This document shows, in pieces, positions 1-7,943 of a stretch of 48,078 nt of DNA. The position numbers were made by a program, and so were the translations under genes. The notes beneath the pieces were generated by a model. It was given only the letters and a program-made list of their open reading frames with translations. It did not search any database and was not told the origin of the DNA. This DNA is from Lentisphaerae bacterium ADurb.Bin242 (GTDB lineage: Bacteria; Verrucomicrobiota; Lentisphaeria; Victivallales; UBA1829), in NCBI GenBank assembly GCA_002069785.1, contig MWCA01000042.1, positions 1 through 48,078 of the forward strand, in the 5' to 3' direction. Every line of letters begins with the position of its first letter. The first letter of the stretch is position 1.

Positions 1-347
1 ATCTTCTGCTTTGCCCGAAGCTGGGTGGCGCCGGTGCCATAGTCGGCCACTTTGTCCGCGGCCTGAACCGTTTCCGTCACCACGCCCACCGGAGATGCCT
101 GCTTCGCCGGCTGGGCGGGCGCCGGTTTCGGCTGGGCGGCGGGGGCCGGGGCGGCCGGAGCCGGTTTCGGTTGAGCGGCAGGCGCCGGGGCGACCGGGGC
201 CGGTTTCGGTTGAGCGGCGGGCGGCGGGACGACCGGGGCCGGTTTCGGCTGTTCCGCGGGGGAAGCCGGCTTCTGTTCATCGCAGGCTGTTCCGAAAAGA
301 GCGAGCGCCGCGCATGACAGCGCACAAATTAGAATTTTTCCGGACAT
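1..347 (-). CDS. Pro/Ala-repeat lipoprotein, C-terminus cut by window edge
   Basis: Starts at 347 (ATG) after a clear AAGGAG ribosome site and runs off the left edge, so only 115 residues are visible. Residues 1-21 look like a signal peptide ending in the lipobox-like LFGTAC, with Cys22 as the probable lipidation site; the Gly at -3 is not ideal for a lipobox. Residues 30-81 are four copies of a 13-residue unit built on QPKPAP (Gln33, 46, 59 and 72 mark the register). After that the sequence becomes more ordinary (VTETVQAADKVADYGTG). A proline-rich lipoprotein of this kind often serves as a spacer that carries a globular domain away from the membrane, but that domain lies outside the window. 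It begins 26 bp after argB and may be co-transcribed with it. Function not recognised. Confidence 0.75.
   Translation of the reverse strand, partial: MSGKILICALSCAALALFGTACDEQKPASPAEQPKPAPVVPPPAAQPKPAPVAPAPAAQPKPAPAAPAPAAQPKPAPAQPAKQASPVGVVTETVQAADKVADYGTGATQLRAKQK
105..260 (-). repeat. Four tandem 39-bp coding repeats (13-residue Pro-rich unit)
   Basis: Four in-frame copies of a 39-bp unit inside the lipoprotein gene encode variants of the pattern P-A-A-Q-P-K-P-A-P-x-x-P-x. The first copy is the most divergent (PAEQPKPAPVVPP). The copies are close enough in DNA sequence to change number by slippage or recombination. Confidence 0.85.
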
Positions 348-373
348 GTTACAACTCCTTTTTTATTTGTCCA

Positions 374-1255
374 TTATCCTTCTATGATTTCCGTGCCGAT
401 TCCGCTGTTGGTGAAAATTTCCAGAAGCAGGGAATGCGGCGTACGGCCGTCAATCATGTGAACTTCCCGGGTTCCGGCGCGGATGGCCGCCACGGAACTC
501 TGGATTTTCGGAAGCATTCCGCCGGAAAGGACCCCGTTCGCGATCAAGCCGTCGACCTCGGAGGTGCGGATGACGGAAATCAGCGAGGCTTCGTTCCTGG
601 GGTCGCTCAGGATGCCGGGGACGTCGCTGAGGAACACCAGCTTGCGGGCTTTCAGCGCCTTGGCGATTTCGCAAGCCGCGGTGTCGGCATTGATGTTGTA
701 AACCTGGCGGTAGAAATCCATGGCCAGCGGTGTGATCACCGGAATGAAATTGTATTCGAGTGCGTCGAGGATCGGGTCCACATCCACGGCGACCACTTCG
801 CCGACGAATCCGATGTCGAGCTTTTCGCCGGTGATCCTATCCTCCGAGAAAAGTTTCTCGGCGCGCATGATCCGCTTGCCGGAGAGGGAAACGCCCCGGC
901 CCCCCACCGCGGCAATGCATTCCACCAGATGCTTGTTGGTGTCGTTGTGGAGGACGTCGTCGACCACGCCGATCGTGGTCTCGTCGGTGACGCGGAGCCC
1001 GTTGACGAAACGGGTCTGAACGCCCAGATGCTTGAGACGCGCGCTGATGGCCTTGCCGCCGCCGTGGACCACGACCATCTTCATCCCGATGGCCTCCAGA
1101 AGCACGATGTCGCGCATGGTCTTGCGCGTGAGTTCGGGATCTTCCATCGCGCTGCCGCCGAATTTGACGACGGCAATGGTGTCTTTGAACTCCTGGATGA
1201 ACGGAAGCGCCTCGTTGAGGACATCCGCCTTGTTGATCAGTTCCTGTACAGTCAT
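374..1255 (-). CDS. argB: Acetylglutamate kinase
   Basis: Phosphorylates N-acetyl-L-glutamate with ATP, the second step of arginine biosynthesis, in the cytoplasm. The 293-residue product has the normal family length. The amino acid kinase fold is marked by the N-terminal VVKFGGSAM strand and glycine loop, the VVVHGGGKAIS loop that binds substrate and phosphate, the NINADTAA segment, and the C-terminal LSGGMLPKI segment that contributes to nucleotide and substrate binding. It lies 18 bp downstream of argJ and is almost certainly in the same transcript. No N-terminal extension of the kind linked to arginine-sensitive hexameric enzymes is obvious, so feedback regulation cannot be judged. Confidence 0.97.
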   Translation of the reverse strand: MTVQELINKADVLNEALPFIQEFKDTIAVVKFGGSAMEDPELTRKTMRDIVLLEAIGMKMVVVHGGGKAISARLKHLGVQTRFVNGLRVTDETTIGVVDDVLHNDTNKHLVECIAAVGGRGVSLSGKRIMRAEKLFSEDRITGEKLDIGFVGEVVAVDVDPILDALEYNFIPVITPLAMDFYRQVYNINADTAACEIAKALKARKLVFLSDVPGILSDPRNEASLISVIRTSEVDGLIANGVLSGGMLPKIQSSVAAIRAGTREVHMIDGRTPHSLLLEIFTNSGIGTEIIEG

Positions 1256-1273
1256 TTTGTTTCGAGCTCCGGA

Positions 1274-2506
1274 TCAAGTATGATAATCGGCATTGATTTT
1301 AACGTAATCGTAGGTGAAGTCGCCCGTCCAGACCATACAGGAGGCGTTGCCTTCCCCGAGGTTGATCTTCACCGAAAATTCACGGCGCTTCAGGATTTCC
1401 GCCAGCTCATTTTCGGGCGTTCCGGCGTCAAGACCTCCGCGGACGACCGGCAGTTCGTCGAAGAAGAGCGTCACATTTTCGGGAGAGAACACGGCGCCGG
1501 AATATCCGGCCGCCGCGAGAATCCGGCCCCAGTTCGGATCGCAGCCGAACCAGGCGGTCTTGCAAAGCGGAGAGTTGGCGATGGCGCGGGCGCAAAGCTC
1601 CGCGTCTTGTTTATCGACCGCGCCGGAGACCTCGACGCTGACGAACTTGGTCACGCCTTCGCCGTCGAACACAATGGAGCGGGCAAGATGCTCGGCAATC
1701 ATCTGAACGGCGCGTTCAAACAGGTCCGAGGCGGCGGACTTCGCGGAGATTTTCATGCCGGACTTGCCGTTGGCCATCAGGAGGACGGTGTCGTTCGTGC
1801 TCATGTCGTTGTCGACCGTGATCTTGTTGAAAGAGGCTTCCACCGCCTTGCCGAGGACCTCCGCGAGATATGCGTTTTCCGCGTCGGCGTCGGTCGTCAG
1901 GAAGCAGAGCATGGTCGCATGAGGAGCGGTCACCATCTTCGGAGCGATCATGCCGGCGCCCTTGCAGCAGCCGCCGACCGTCACTTTTTTTCCGTCGACG
2001 ACGAAAGAGACCGCCAGTTCCTTGGGGCGCGTATCGGTCGTCATGATCGCATGGGCCGCGGCGGAACCGCCGGTATGGGAAAGGTTCTTCGCCGCTTCCC
2101 GGATGCCCTTTTCCAGCTTGTTCATGGGCAGCTGGACGCCGATCCGGCCGGTGGAGGCGACCAGCACTTTGGAGGATTCAAAGCCGAGGACTTCCGCAGT
2201 GAGGGCGGCCGTCTTCTTCGCATTTTCGTATCCTTCCAGACCGGTACAGGCGTTCGCCACGCCGCTGTTGACCGTCACCGCGCGCACCTTTCCGGACGTG
2301 GCGCAGATCTCCCGGCAGTAGCGGACGGGAGCCGCGGGAAACAGATTCGATGTGAATGTCCCGGCAAAGGAGCAGTCGCAGTCGGAAACGATCAACGCCA
2401 TATCCGCGCTGCCGTTGCGTTTCAACCCGGCGCAGACGCCGCAAGCGGAAAATCCCGCCGGAGACGTGACGCCGCCATCCTCCACGAAATCAAACTGATC
2501 GTTCAT
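1274..2506 (-). CDS. argJ: Bifunctional ornithine acetyltransferase / N-acetylglutamate synthase
   Basis: ArgJ transfers acetyl from N-acetylornithine to glutamate, giving the acetyl-recycling arginine pathway; bifunctional forms also use acetyl-CoA. The 410-residue protein carries the family signatures TSNLFPAAPV near residue 52, STGRIGVQLP near 118, KGAGMIAPKM at 182-191 and the self-cleavage region HATML at 196-200. Autoproteolysis before Thr198 would give alpha and beta chains. The distance from Lys182 to Thr198 is about five residues longer than the usual KGSGMI-to-ATML spacing, because VTAPH is inserted before the cleavage site. The gene follows queF by 67 bp and precedes argB by 18 bp. 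The ribosome site is weak (AGAGAG). The N-terminus is well defined by DGGVTSPAGFSACGV. Confidence 0.95.
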   Translation of the reverse strand: MNDQFDFVEDGGVTSPAGFSACGVCAGLKRNGSADMALIVSDCDCSFAGTFTSNLFPAAPVRYCREICATSGKVRAVTVNSGVANACTGLEGYENAKKTAALTAEVLGFESSKVLVASTGRIGVQLPMNKLEKGIREAAKNLSHTGGSAAAHAIMTTDTRPKELAVSFVVDGKKVTVGGCCKGAGMIAPKMVTAPHATMLCFLTTDADAENAYLAEVLGKAVEASFNKITVDNDMSTNDTVLLMANGKSGMKISAKSAASDLFERAVQMIAEHLARSIVFDGEGVTKFVSVEVSGAVDKQDAELCARAIANSPLCKTAWFGCDPNWGRILAAAGYSGAVFSPENVTLFFDELPVVRGGLDAGTPENELAEILKRREFSVKINLGEGNASCMVWTGDFTYDYVKINADYHT

Positions 2507-2573
2507 CGATTTTTCTCTCTTTGTTTTGAATCCATTTATAAATCATAGATAAGATATAATGTATCCGCGCCGC

Positions 2574-3023
2574 TTATTTTTTCAATGAGGAATCCCCTTC
2601 TTCCGCACAGACGTGAATCGCAATTCCGCCGCGCGGCATGAAGTCGCCCGTCACCTCCATCCAGCGCGGAGAACACGCCTTCCGGAGATCCGTCAGAATC
2701 CGGTTCACGGCTTCCTCGTGAAAGGAATGATGATTCCGGAACGAGAAAAGATACAGCTTCAGCGCCTTGCTTTCAAGGCAGAGACGGTCGGCCACATACC
2801 GGATCACGATGTGTCCGAAGTCGGGCTGGTTTGTGACCGGGCACAGGCTGGTGAACTCGGGACAGTCGAACGTAATGACATAATTGCGTTCCGGGTAAGC
2901 GTTCGAAAAGGTTTCGATCCGCGCTTTCCCCGGCGAATCCGGATATTCCGTATGGCTGCGGTTCAGCAGCGTCAGGGACGCATGCGGTTCCGCAGACGCC
3001 GGACTTTTCTTTTTCTGGGTCAT
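2574..3023 (-). CDS. queF: NADPH-dependent 7-cyano-7-deazaguanine reductase, short form
   Basis: Reduces preQ0 to preQ1 in queuosine biosynthesis, a four-electron nitrile reduction using NADPH. The 149-residue product matches the short, single-domain type. Visible motifs are FTSLCPVTNQPDFGH, giving the expected catalytic Cys61 (thioimide-forming) and Asp68, and the QueF motif ESKALKLYLFSFRNH that binds cofactor and substrate. The start at 3023 was chosen over upstream in-frame codons because AAAGGGG sits about 7 bases before it and the upstream residues do not resemble the family. It is the first of the minus-strand genes queF-argJ-argB. The pairing with arginine genes has no obvious metabolic meaning. 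Confidence 0.95.
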   Translation of the reverse strand: MTQKKKSPASAEPHASLTLLNRSHTEYPDSPGKARIETFSNAYPERNYVITFDCPEFTSLCPVTNQPDFGHIVIRYVADRLCLESKALKLYLFSFRNHHSFHEEAVNRILTDLRKACSPRWMEVTGDFMPRGGIAIHVCAEEGDSSLKK

Positions 3024-3111
3024 GGGAATCCCCTTTCCATTCGGCATTCCATATTTTTCCCATAATATAACATTATAATGCAAATTTGCGAAACATATTC
3101 TTGAAAAATAC

Positions 3112-3140
3112 TTGACCATTTGCCAAGTCCGGAATATATT
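3112..3140 (+). promoter_or_regulatory. Sigma70-type promoter for the TIGR04073 gene
   Basis: TTGACC at 3112-3117 and TATATT at 3135-3140 are separated by 17 bp, about 55 bp before the start codon at 3195. This is a near-consensus housekeeping promoter. Confidence 0.75.
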
Positions 3141-3194
3141 AGGGGATAAATAAAAAAAACATGAGGCAAAAATTACCAAATAAGGAACCATTTC

Positions 3195-3626
3195 ATGAGA
3201 ACCTGGAAAAAGCTTATTCTCGCCGCATTTCTGTTTGCAACCATCGGAATTTCCATTCAGGCCTACGCACAGGAGGATGCGACGCCTATGCTGGCGGACA
3301 ATATCATCCGGAAGCTGGGACGCGGAATCAGCAACGTCGCATTCGGCGCCATCGAATTCCCGGTCAAATGGTATCAGGTCAACTTTGAAGAAGGCGGGCT
3401 GGCCGCCTGTACCTACGGCATCCTCAGCGGCGTCGTGGTTGTGATCCGGCGCGAACTGGTCGGTGTCGTCGAGATCGCCACGTTCCTGGTTCCCCTCCCC
3501 GGCTGCACGGACATCCCGAACAGTCCCGCCTGGGGCTATGGTCCGATCCTCGAACCGGAATGGATCGTCACTCCCGCCCAGAACAAATACAATTTCATTT
3601 ATCCCAACATGCAAACCATGCCGTAA
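3195..3626 (+). CDS. Exosortase system-associated protein, TIGR04073 family
   Basis: 143 residues with an N-terminal Sec signal peptide (basic MRTWKK, hydrophobic LILAAFLFATIG, probable cleavage after AYA). The mature part has the pattern I recognise from the TIGR04073 family: a KLGRGISNVAFGAIEFPVKW core followed by GGLAACTYGILSG and a hydrophobic VVVVIRRELVGVVEIATFLV stretch. The family is seen in genomes with exosortase-type sorting, but its role is not known. No exosortase or PEP-CTERM protein was recognised in this window. The start is supported by AAGGA. The gene stands alone between its own promoter (3112-3140) and a strong terminator (3650-3677), so it is monocistronic. Confidence 0.8.
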   Translation: MRTWKKLILAAFLFATIGISIQAYAQEDATPMLADNIIRKLGRGISNVAFGAIEFPVKWYQVNFEEGGLAACTYGILSGVVVVIRRELVGVVEIATFLVPLPGCTDIPNSPAWGYGPILEPEWIVTPAQNKYNFIYPNMQTMP

Positions 3627-3649
3627 CGGGCATTCATCCGTTTTTTCCG

Positions 3650-3677
3650 GCGGAGGCGCAAAAACCTCCGCTTTTTT
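3650..3677 (+). terminator. Rho-independent terminator
   Basis: GCGGAGG and CCTCCGC form a 7-bp stem around an 8-base A-rich loop, followed by six T on the plus strand, 23 bp after the TIGR04073 stop. The other strand lacks a T-run, so it does not terminate the convergent AraC gene. Confidence 0.9.
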
Positions 3678-3732
3678 GTGTCCGGAAACTTTCCCGGAAC
3701 AGAGACGGAGAGAAAGCGCCTCCGCTTGAATC

Positions 3733-4620
3733 TCAATTCGTCCGGCTGAACTTTTTCGGGGAAACGCCGAAGTGTTTTTTGAATTCCCGGGAAAAGGAAA
3801 ACTGCGTGGCGAATCCGAGCCGCCCGGCTGTCTCCTTCACGGAAAGCGCATCTTCCGTGAGAAGCCGCCCGGCTAATTCCATTTTCCGTTCCGCGATATA
3901 CCGGTGGGTCGAAGTATGAAGATGTTTCCGGAACAGCCGGTTGACAGCCGATTTGCACAGTCCGAACGTGCGGGACAGCGTTTCGGGCGCAGGCTTTTTC
4001 TCAAGGTTCCGCTCAATGAAATGAACGATTTCCTGAAGCGGCCGGGGAAGGAGGTCGGACCGGTTCGCGTCGGCAAGGTTCTGGAGCAGTTCGAGGCAGA
4101 GCGCCGCATTCGTCCCCCGCCCGGGAACCGGCTCCGACTGAAAATGCCGGACCAGCTTTTCAAAGGAACGCAGGTAAGCGGTCCGTTCGGAAAGGGAAAA
4201 ACAGAACACTTCGGAAAGACGCGATTTTTTCAGGAGATCGTCCAGGGCCGTCCCCTTTACCGTGATGTTGTATTTGACGCAGAAACCTTCCGGTCCGGTG
4301 TGAAAAGCATAGTCGCGTCCCGGTTTCAGAAGGGTGATGTCGCCCGGCTCGATCCGGATATATTTTCCTTCGTACAGCAGATACTCCGAGCCGCCTTCCA
4401 CGAACCGGACGGAAAGAAAGTCCGGATTCACGATCCGGGAGCGGTGTTTCGCCAGGGCGACATTCCGGATGGCGTTCCGGCACCACAGCAGGGAACCTTC
4501 CTCCAGCGGAGACGCATGAAAACCGAGATTTTCAGAGAGATCGCAGCACAGCGGACCGTCAAACGGGCCGGGCATTTTCCTTTTTTCGAATTCCGCCGAA
4601 ATGTCTTCGATGATTTTCAT
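3733..4620 (-). CDS. AraC-family regulator (cupin sensor plus double helix-turn-helix)
   Basis: 295 residues. The N-terminal half resembles an AraC-type cupin sensor (YIRIEPGDITLLKPGRDYAF is typical of the sensor strands). The C-terminal 100 residues hold two helix-turn-helix motifs: ETLSRTFGLCKSAVNRLFRK and the conserved signature SVKETAGRLGFATQFSFSRE, FKKHFGVSP. The start at 4620 follows GGAGC; upstream in-frame codons add a tail unlike the family and would cover the promoter. The gene is divergent from the FAD oxidoreductase at 4740, its most likely target. Its own promoter reads TTGAAA-N17-TATTAT (4692 down to 4664). The inducer is unknown, but by analogy with glycan-utilisation loci it would be a sugar. 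Confidence 0.9.
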   Translation of the reverse strand: MKIIEDISAEFEKRKMPGPFDGPLCCDLSENLGFHASPLEEGSLLWCRNAIRNVALAKHRSRIVNPDFLSVRFVEGGSEYLLYEGKYIRIEPGDITLLKPGRDYAFHTGPEGFCVKYNITVKGTALDDLLKKSRLSEVFCFSLSERTAYLRSFEKLVRHFQSEPVPGRGTNAALCLELLQNLADANRSDLLPRPLQEIVHFIERNLEKKPAPETLSRTFGLCKSAVNRLFRKHLHTSTHRYIAERKMELAGRLLTEDALSVKETAGRLGFATQFSFSREFKKHFGVSPKKFSRTN

Positions 4621-4639
4621 GAAAAGCTCCGATCGGATA

Positions 4640-4692
4640 TGTTTAAAATCGTTTGCGATATATATAATAAAGGACATTCTCTTGTTTTTCAA
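4640..4692. promoter_or_regulatory. Divergent promoter region with overlapping -10 boxes
   Basis: On the minus strand TTGAAA (4692-4687) and TATTAT (4669-4664) are 17 bp apart and would drive the AraC gene. On the plus strand TATAAT (4663-4668) overlaps that -10 box, with no good -35 at 16-18 bp (GTTTAA or TGTTTA near 4640). This is what an activator-dependent promoter for the FAD oxidoreductase would look like. A small inverted repeat ATCG-tttg-CGAT lies just upstream of the plus -10. Confidence 0.65.
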
Positions 4693-4739
4693 GCGGACGG
4701 AGCTATCTTTCCATTGAAAACGGCAAGAAAGGGAAACAG

Positions 4740-6974
4740 ATGAAAAAGTCATATTGCTCCGTGAAAAACAAAAAGGATTTCGAACGGATTCACCGGCCGG
4801 ACCTGGCGGTCGTGGGCGGCGGAATGGCCGGCGTCGCGGCGGCGGTCACCGGTGCGCGCCTCGGACTCAAAACCGTCCTCGTGCAGAACCGCTTCTGCCT
4901 GGGCGGTCCCGCGAGCATCGAATGCGACTGCGACGCGGACGGCGGGCTCGTCTGCGGAGCCTCCGAGTGGATGACCCGCGACGCCCGCGAAACCGGCGTG
5001 ATCGAGGATATGCGGCTGACCGGCGAATCCCTTTTCGTGAGCGGCTGGCGCAATTACTGGAGCCAGATGCTCCGCGACCTCTGCGAAGCCGAATCGAACC
5101 TGACACTCCTGCTGAACACCGAAGTGTACGATGTCGAAACGGAAGGTTCCCGGATCACAAAACTGACGGCGCGGACGATCGGCAGCGACCTGACCCATTT
5201 CATTTATCCGGAAACCGTGATCGACTCTTCGGGCGATTCATTTGTCGGATTCGAAGCGGGCGCCGAATTCCGCATGGGGCGCGAGGCGAAATCCGAGTTC
5301 AACGAGCGTCTCGCCCCCGCGGAAAGCGACGAATGCACCCTCGGTTCCAGCCTCTATTTCCGCGCGGTCGACGTGGGACATCCCGTTCCTTTCGTCCCGC
5401 CGCCGTGGGCGTACAAATTCGAGGATGAGACTCCGTTCGTCAGCCGGGGACACTGGGATTTCAAGAAGGGATACTGGTGGCTCGAATGCGGCGGCGACAT
5501 GAACACCATCCGCGACAACGAGGAAATCTATCGCAAGCTCTTGGCGATCCTGTACGGCATCTGGGACCATATCAAAAACCATGGCAACCACGGCGCCGAA
5601 AACTACGCCATCAACTGGATCGCCGGATTCCCCGGCAAACGCGAATCGCGCCGTCTCATCGGAGATTATATTCTCAAAGAAAGCGACATTCTGGAGAACC
5701 GGAACTTCGACGACGCGGTGACCTACGGCGGCGGCAACGTCGACCTTCATCCGATCCAGGGCTTTTTCAGCGGAAACACCCCCGCCGGGCCGGAGCACGG
5801 CATCCTTTCCCCGGGACTCTATCAGATTCCGCTCCGGTGTCTCTATTCGCGCAATATCGACAATCTGCTGATGGCCGGACGCAACATCAGCGCGTCGCAC
5901 GTGGCGTTTTCCTCGATCCGCCTGATGGCGACCTGTTCCGCGGGCGGCCAGGCGGCGGCCGGAGCGGCGTTCCTGATGAAAAAATACGGTGTTCCTCCGC
6001 GGGAGATCGACCGGAAGCACATTCCGGAACTCCGCCGGGTTCTCTACCGCGTGGACCACACGGTCCCCGGCGTCGACATCGAGGATGCCGCCAATCTCTG
6101 CAACGGCGCGAAAGCCGCCGCGTCCAGTTCGATGCCGCTGGAATGCCGCGAAGTCGACGGACGGGAAATTCTTTCAGACAAGACTCCGTATTCGGCCCAG
6201 TCGTTCGTGGCGGCGAACAACCGGATCGACTCTGCATTCTTCCGGTTCGACAATCCTTCTGCCGACTCCAAAACCGTAACGGCGGAACTTGTCCGCCAGG
6301 AAAAAATGTATGAATTCACCACGGGCGAAGTGCTGGCGAAGGCCGAGGCCGAAATCGGGGTCGGGACTGCCGTTGAAGCTGAATTCCGGCTCCGCGCGGA
6401 AGTCGAACCCGGAAAGCGCTATTATATCCGGCTCACCGGAACCGGAGGGCTGAGCGTCTGTTACGCCCGGTGCTATCTCCCCGGCGTTTACAAGGCGCGC
6501 AAAATCGCGGCGGGCTGGCCTCCGAAGGGTGACAACCGGAACCTCTGCTGCCGTTTTCAGCCGGAACAGCGTCCTTTCGAGGCGGAAAACCTGCTTAACA
6601 CGCACAATCGCGGCGGAGATCATCTTTCCGTCTGGATTTCCGATCCGGCGAAAGGCTTCCCGCAGACGGCGGAGATCGTTTTTCCGGAAAAAAAATCCTG
6701 CGGATGTGTCGAACTCGTGTTCGACACGAACTTGGACGCAGTCAACATTTACTCCCTTCAGGAGGAGTGCGTCAGGGATTATCGGCTCGAAGGCGTTTGC
6801 GACGGAAAACCCGTGGCGCTGGCGGAGGTCTCCGGGAATTTCCTGCGGTTCCGGAAACACATCTTCCAGCCGCTCATGCTGGACGGCCTCCGCCTGACGG
6901 TCAACGCCTCCAACGGCGCACCATCGGCAAGAGTCTACCAGATTCGCGCCTATGCCAAAGGGGAAATCGAATAA
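4740..6974 (+). CDS. FAD-dependent oxidoreductase with C-terminal beta-sandwich extension
   Basis: 744 residues. Residues 21-51 form an FAD-binding Rossmann motif (LAVVGGGMAGVAAAVTGARL). The following LGGPASIECDCDADGG, GKRESRRLIGDYIL and NLLMAGRNISASHVAF segments match the FAD_oxidored type seen throughout glycan-degradation loci of Lentisphaerota and Planctomycetota. The catalytic part ends near residue 460. The last 270 or so residues are not part of a normal FAD_oxidored protein. Its final 90 residues (VELVFDTNLD, IYSLQEE, LRLTVNASNG, YQIRAYAKGE) look like an F5/8-type discoidin sandwich, which is inference. No signal peptide is visible, so the protein is probably cytoplasmic. The substrate is unknown. 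It is divergently transcribed from an AraC gene. Confidence 0.85.
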   Translation: MKKSYCSVKNKKDFERIHRPDLAVVGGGMAGVAAAVTGARLGLKTVLVQNRFCLGGPASIECDCDADGGLVCGASEWMTRDARETGVIEDMRLTGESLFVSGWRNYWSQMLRDLCEAESNLTLLLNTEVYDVETEGSRITKLTARTIGSDLTHFIYPETVIDSSGDSFVGFEAGAEFRMGREAKSEFNERLAPAESDECTLGSSLYFRAVDVGHPVPFVPPPWAYKFEDETPFVSRGHWDFKKGYWWLECGGDMNTIRDNEEIYRKLLAILYGIWDHIKNHGNHGAENYAINWIAGFPGKRESRRLIGDYILKESDILENRNFDDAVTYGGGNVDLHPIQGFFSGNTPAGPEHGILSPGLYQIPLRCLYSRNIDNLLMAGRNISASHVAFSSIRLMATCSAGGQAAAGAAFLMKKYGVPPREIDRKHIPELRRVLYRVDHTVPGVDIEDAANLCNGAKAAASSSMPLECREVDGREILSDKTPYSAQSFVAANNRIDSAFFRFDNPSADSKTVTAELVRQEKMYEFTTGEVLAKAEAEIGVGTAVEAEFRLRAEVEPGKRYYIRLTGTGGLSVCYARCYLPGVYKARKIAAGWPPKGDNRNLCCRFQPEQRPFEAENLLNTHNRGGDHLSVWISDPAKGFPQTAEIVFPEKKSCGCVELVFDTNLDAVNIYSLQEECVRDYRLEGVCDGKPVALAEVSGNFLRFRKHIFQPLMLDGLRLTVNASNGAPSARVYQIRAYAKGEIE

Positions 6975-7154
6975 GTCCCCGAACGATGCAAGGCAACGCT
7001 GACGCGGGAAGACGCATCCGCTTCCGAAGCGATTGCGCCGCGCGAAGATGCGTTGGAACCGGACTATTATGAGTGTTTCATGGCGGAACTTGAAGGGCGG
7101 CGGATCAGAAGCTTCGCGATGAGACACTTTCCTGAGCGGACGCCTGATTTTCTC
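6975..7154. other. Short convergent intergenic region with a branched inverted repeat
   Basis: Lies between the convergent FAD oxidoreductase and PIG-L genes. ACGCATC (7012-7018) can pair with GATGCGT (7047-7053), enclosing a small CGCTT-CCG-AAGCG hairpin. There is no T-run after it, so a terminator role is only a guess. Confidence 0.35.
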
Positions 7155-7829
7155 TCAATCGGCCATCTCGGTGAAGAGGGAGGTTTGTCCGGGGAGGAAA
7201 GGCAAAGCGCTTCCATAGGGTTCCGCATACGGTTTTCCACATTGCCAGCCATGATAACGGGCTTCGAGAATTTTCCGCTGCGCCATTTCATCCCGATCGT
7301 TCTGACTGGCATAGCAGCGCACGAGTTTTGTTTTCAAATCCATGATTTCCTGATCGAACGGAAGATAATACCGGACGGGCATCGACCGGGTTTGAATGCT
7401 TTCTTCGAAAAAATACATTTCCGGTTGAAACTGGGCAAAATGAAGTCCCTTGCATACGGCAGCGTAACACATGATGTGGTCGATATGAGTGTCTACCGGC
7501 CAGTGTGTAATCACAGCGCGGGGCGGGTTTGCCCTGAAAATGGCGGCGATCGACTCACAAATGTCACGTCCGGCACAGGCCTTGCCATTGTTCCGTTCCC
7601 CCAGGAATACGGGTTCGATCCCCAGAATGGAACAGGCATTATATTCTTCTCCGGTTCGGATTTTTGCGGTTTCTTCTTCCGAAAACCGACCGGCAAGCCC
7701 GAGTTCCCCGCGGGTGAAGTCCATTACGTGAAGTTCAAACAAGCCGGTGCGCCGGCTTGCCTTCAAAGCAAGTGCCGCCGAGCCGATCAAATCATCCGGA
7801 TGGGCTCCGATAAAATATAGATGGTTCAT
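7155..7829 (-). CDS. PIG-L family N-acetylglucosaminyl deacetylase-like protein
   Basis: 224 residues, typical length for the LmbE/PIG-L family of zinc-dependent deacetylases acting on N-acetylglucosamine conjugates. The metal site is visible: AHPDD near residues 9-13 and HIDHI in the THWPVDTHIDHIM segment supply the His/Asp ligands. LHVMDFTRGELG and the RTGEEYNACSILGI segment are also family features. The start at 7829 was chosen because AAAGGA lies 5 bases upstream, while an in-frame ATG at 7847 has no ribosome site. No signal peptide, so it should be cytoplasmic. It is downstream of the coiled-coil lipoprotein gene with a 114-bp gap. The acyl substrate cannot be read from sequence. Confidence 0.9.
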   Translation of the reverse strand: MNHLYFIGAHPDDLIGSAALALKASRRTGLFELHVMDFTRGELGLAGRFSEEETAKIRTGEEYNACSILGIEPVFLGERNNGKACAGRDICESIAAIFRANPPRAVITHWPVDTHIDHIMCYAAVCKGLHFAQFQPEMYFFEESIQTRSMPVRYYLPFDQEIMDLKTKLVRCYASQNDRDEMAQRKILEARYHGWQCGKPYAEPYGSALPFLPGQTSLFTEMAD

Positions 7830-7943
7830 GAATTCCTTTTTCTCCATATTTGAGTGTGGCTTGTCTGGTTTTGAAAATACCGGCAGAGGACAATGAACCG
7901 TATTGCCCGATAAGGCCGCCGGTCTCCGGGAAATGCCTCCGGA

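Noticed and set aside
105..260. Tandem repeats as a possible CRISPR array or non-coding satellite
   Set aside because: The units are contiguous with no spacers, keep the reading frame and encode a regular Pro-rich peptide.
11..2548. An 845-codon plus-strand frame opposite lipoprotein, argB and argJ
   Set aside because: It covers three clear minus-strand genes and is a codon-bias artefact.
3024..3614. A longer QueF with a 197-residue N-terminal extension
   Set aside because: The extension is antisense to the TIGR04073 gene and its promoter, and a ribosome site precedes the Met at 3023, which yields the standard short QueF length.
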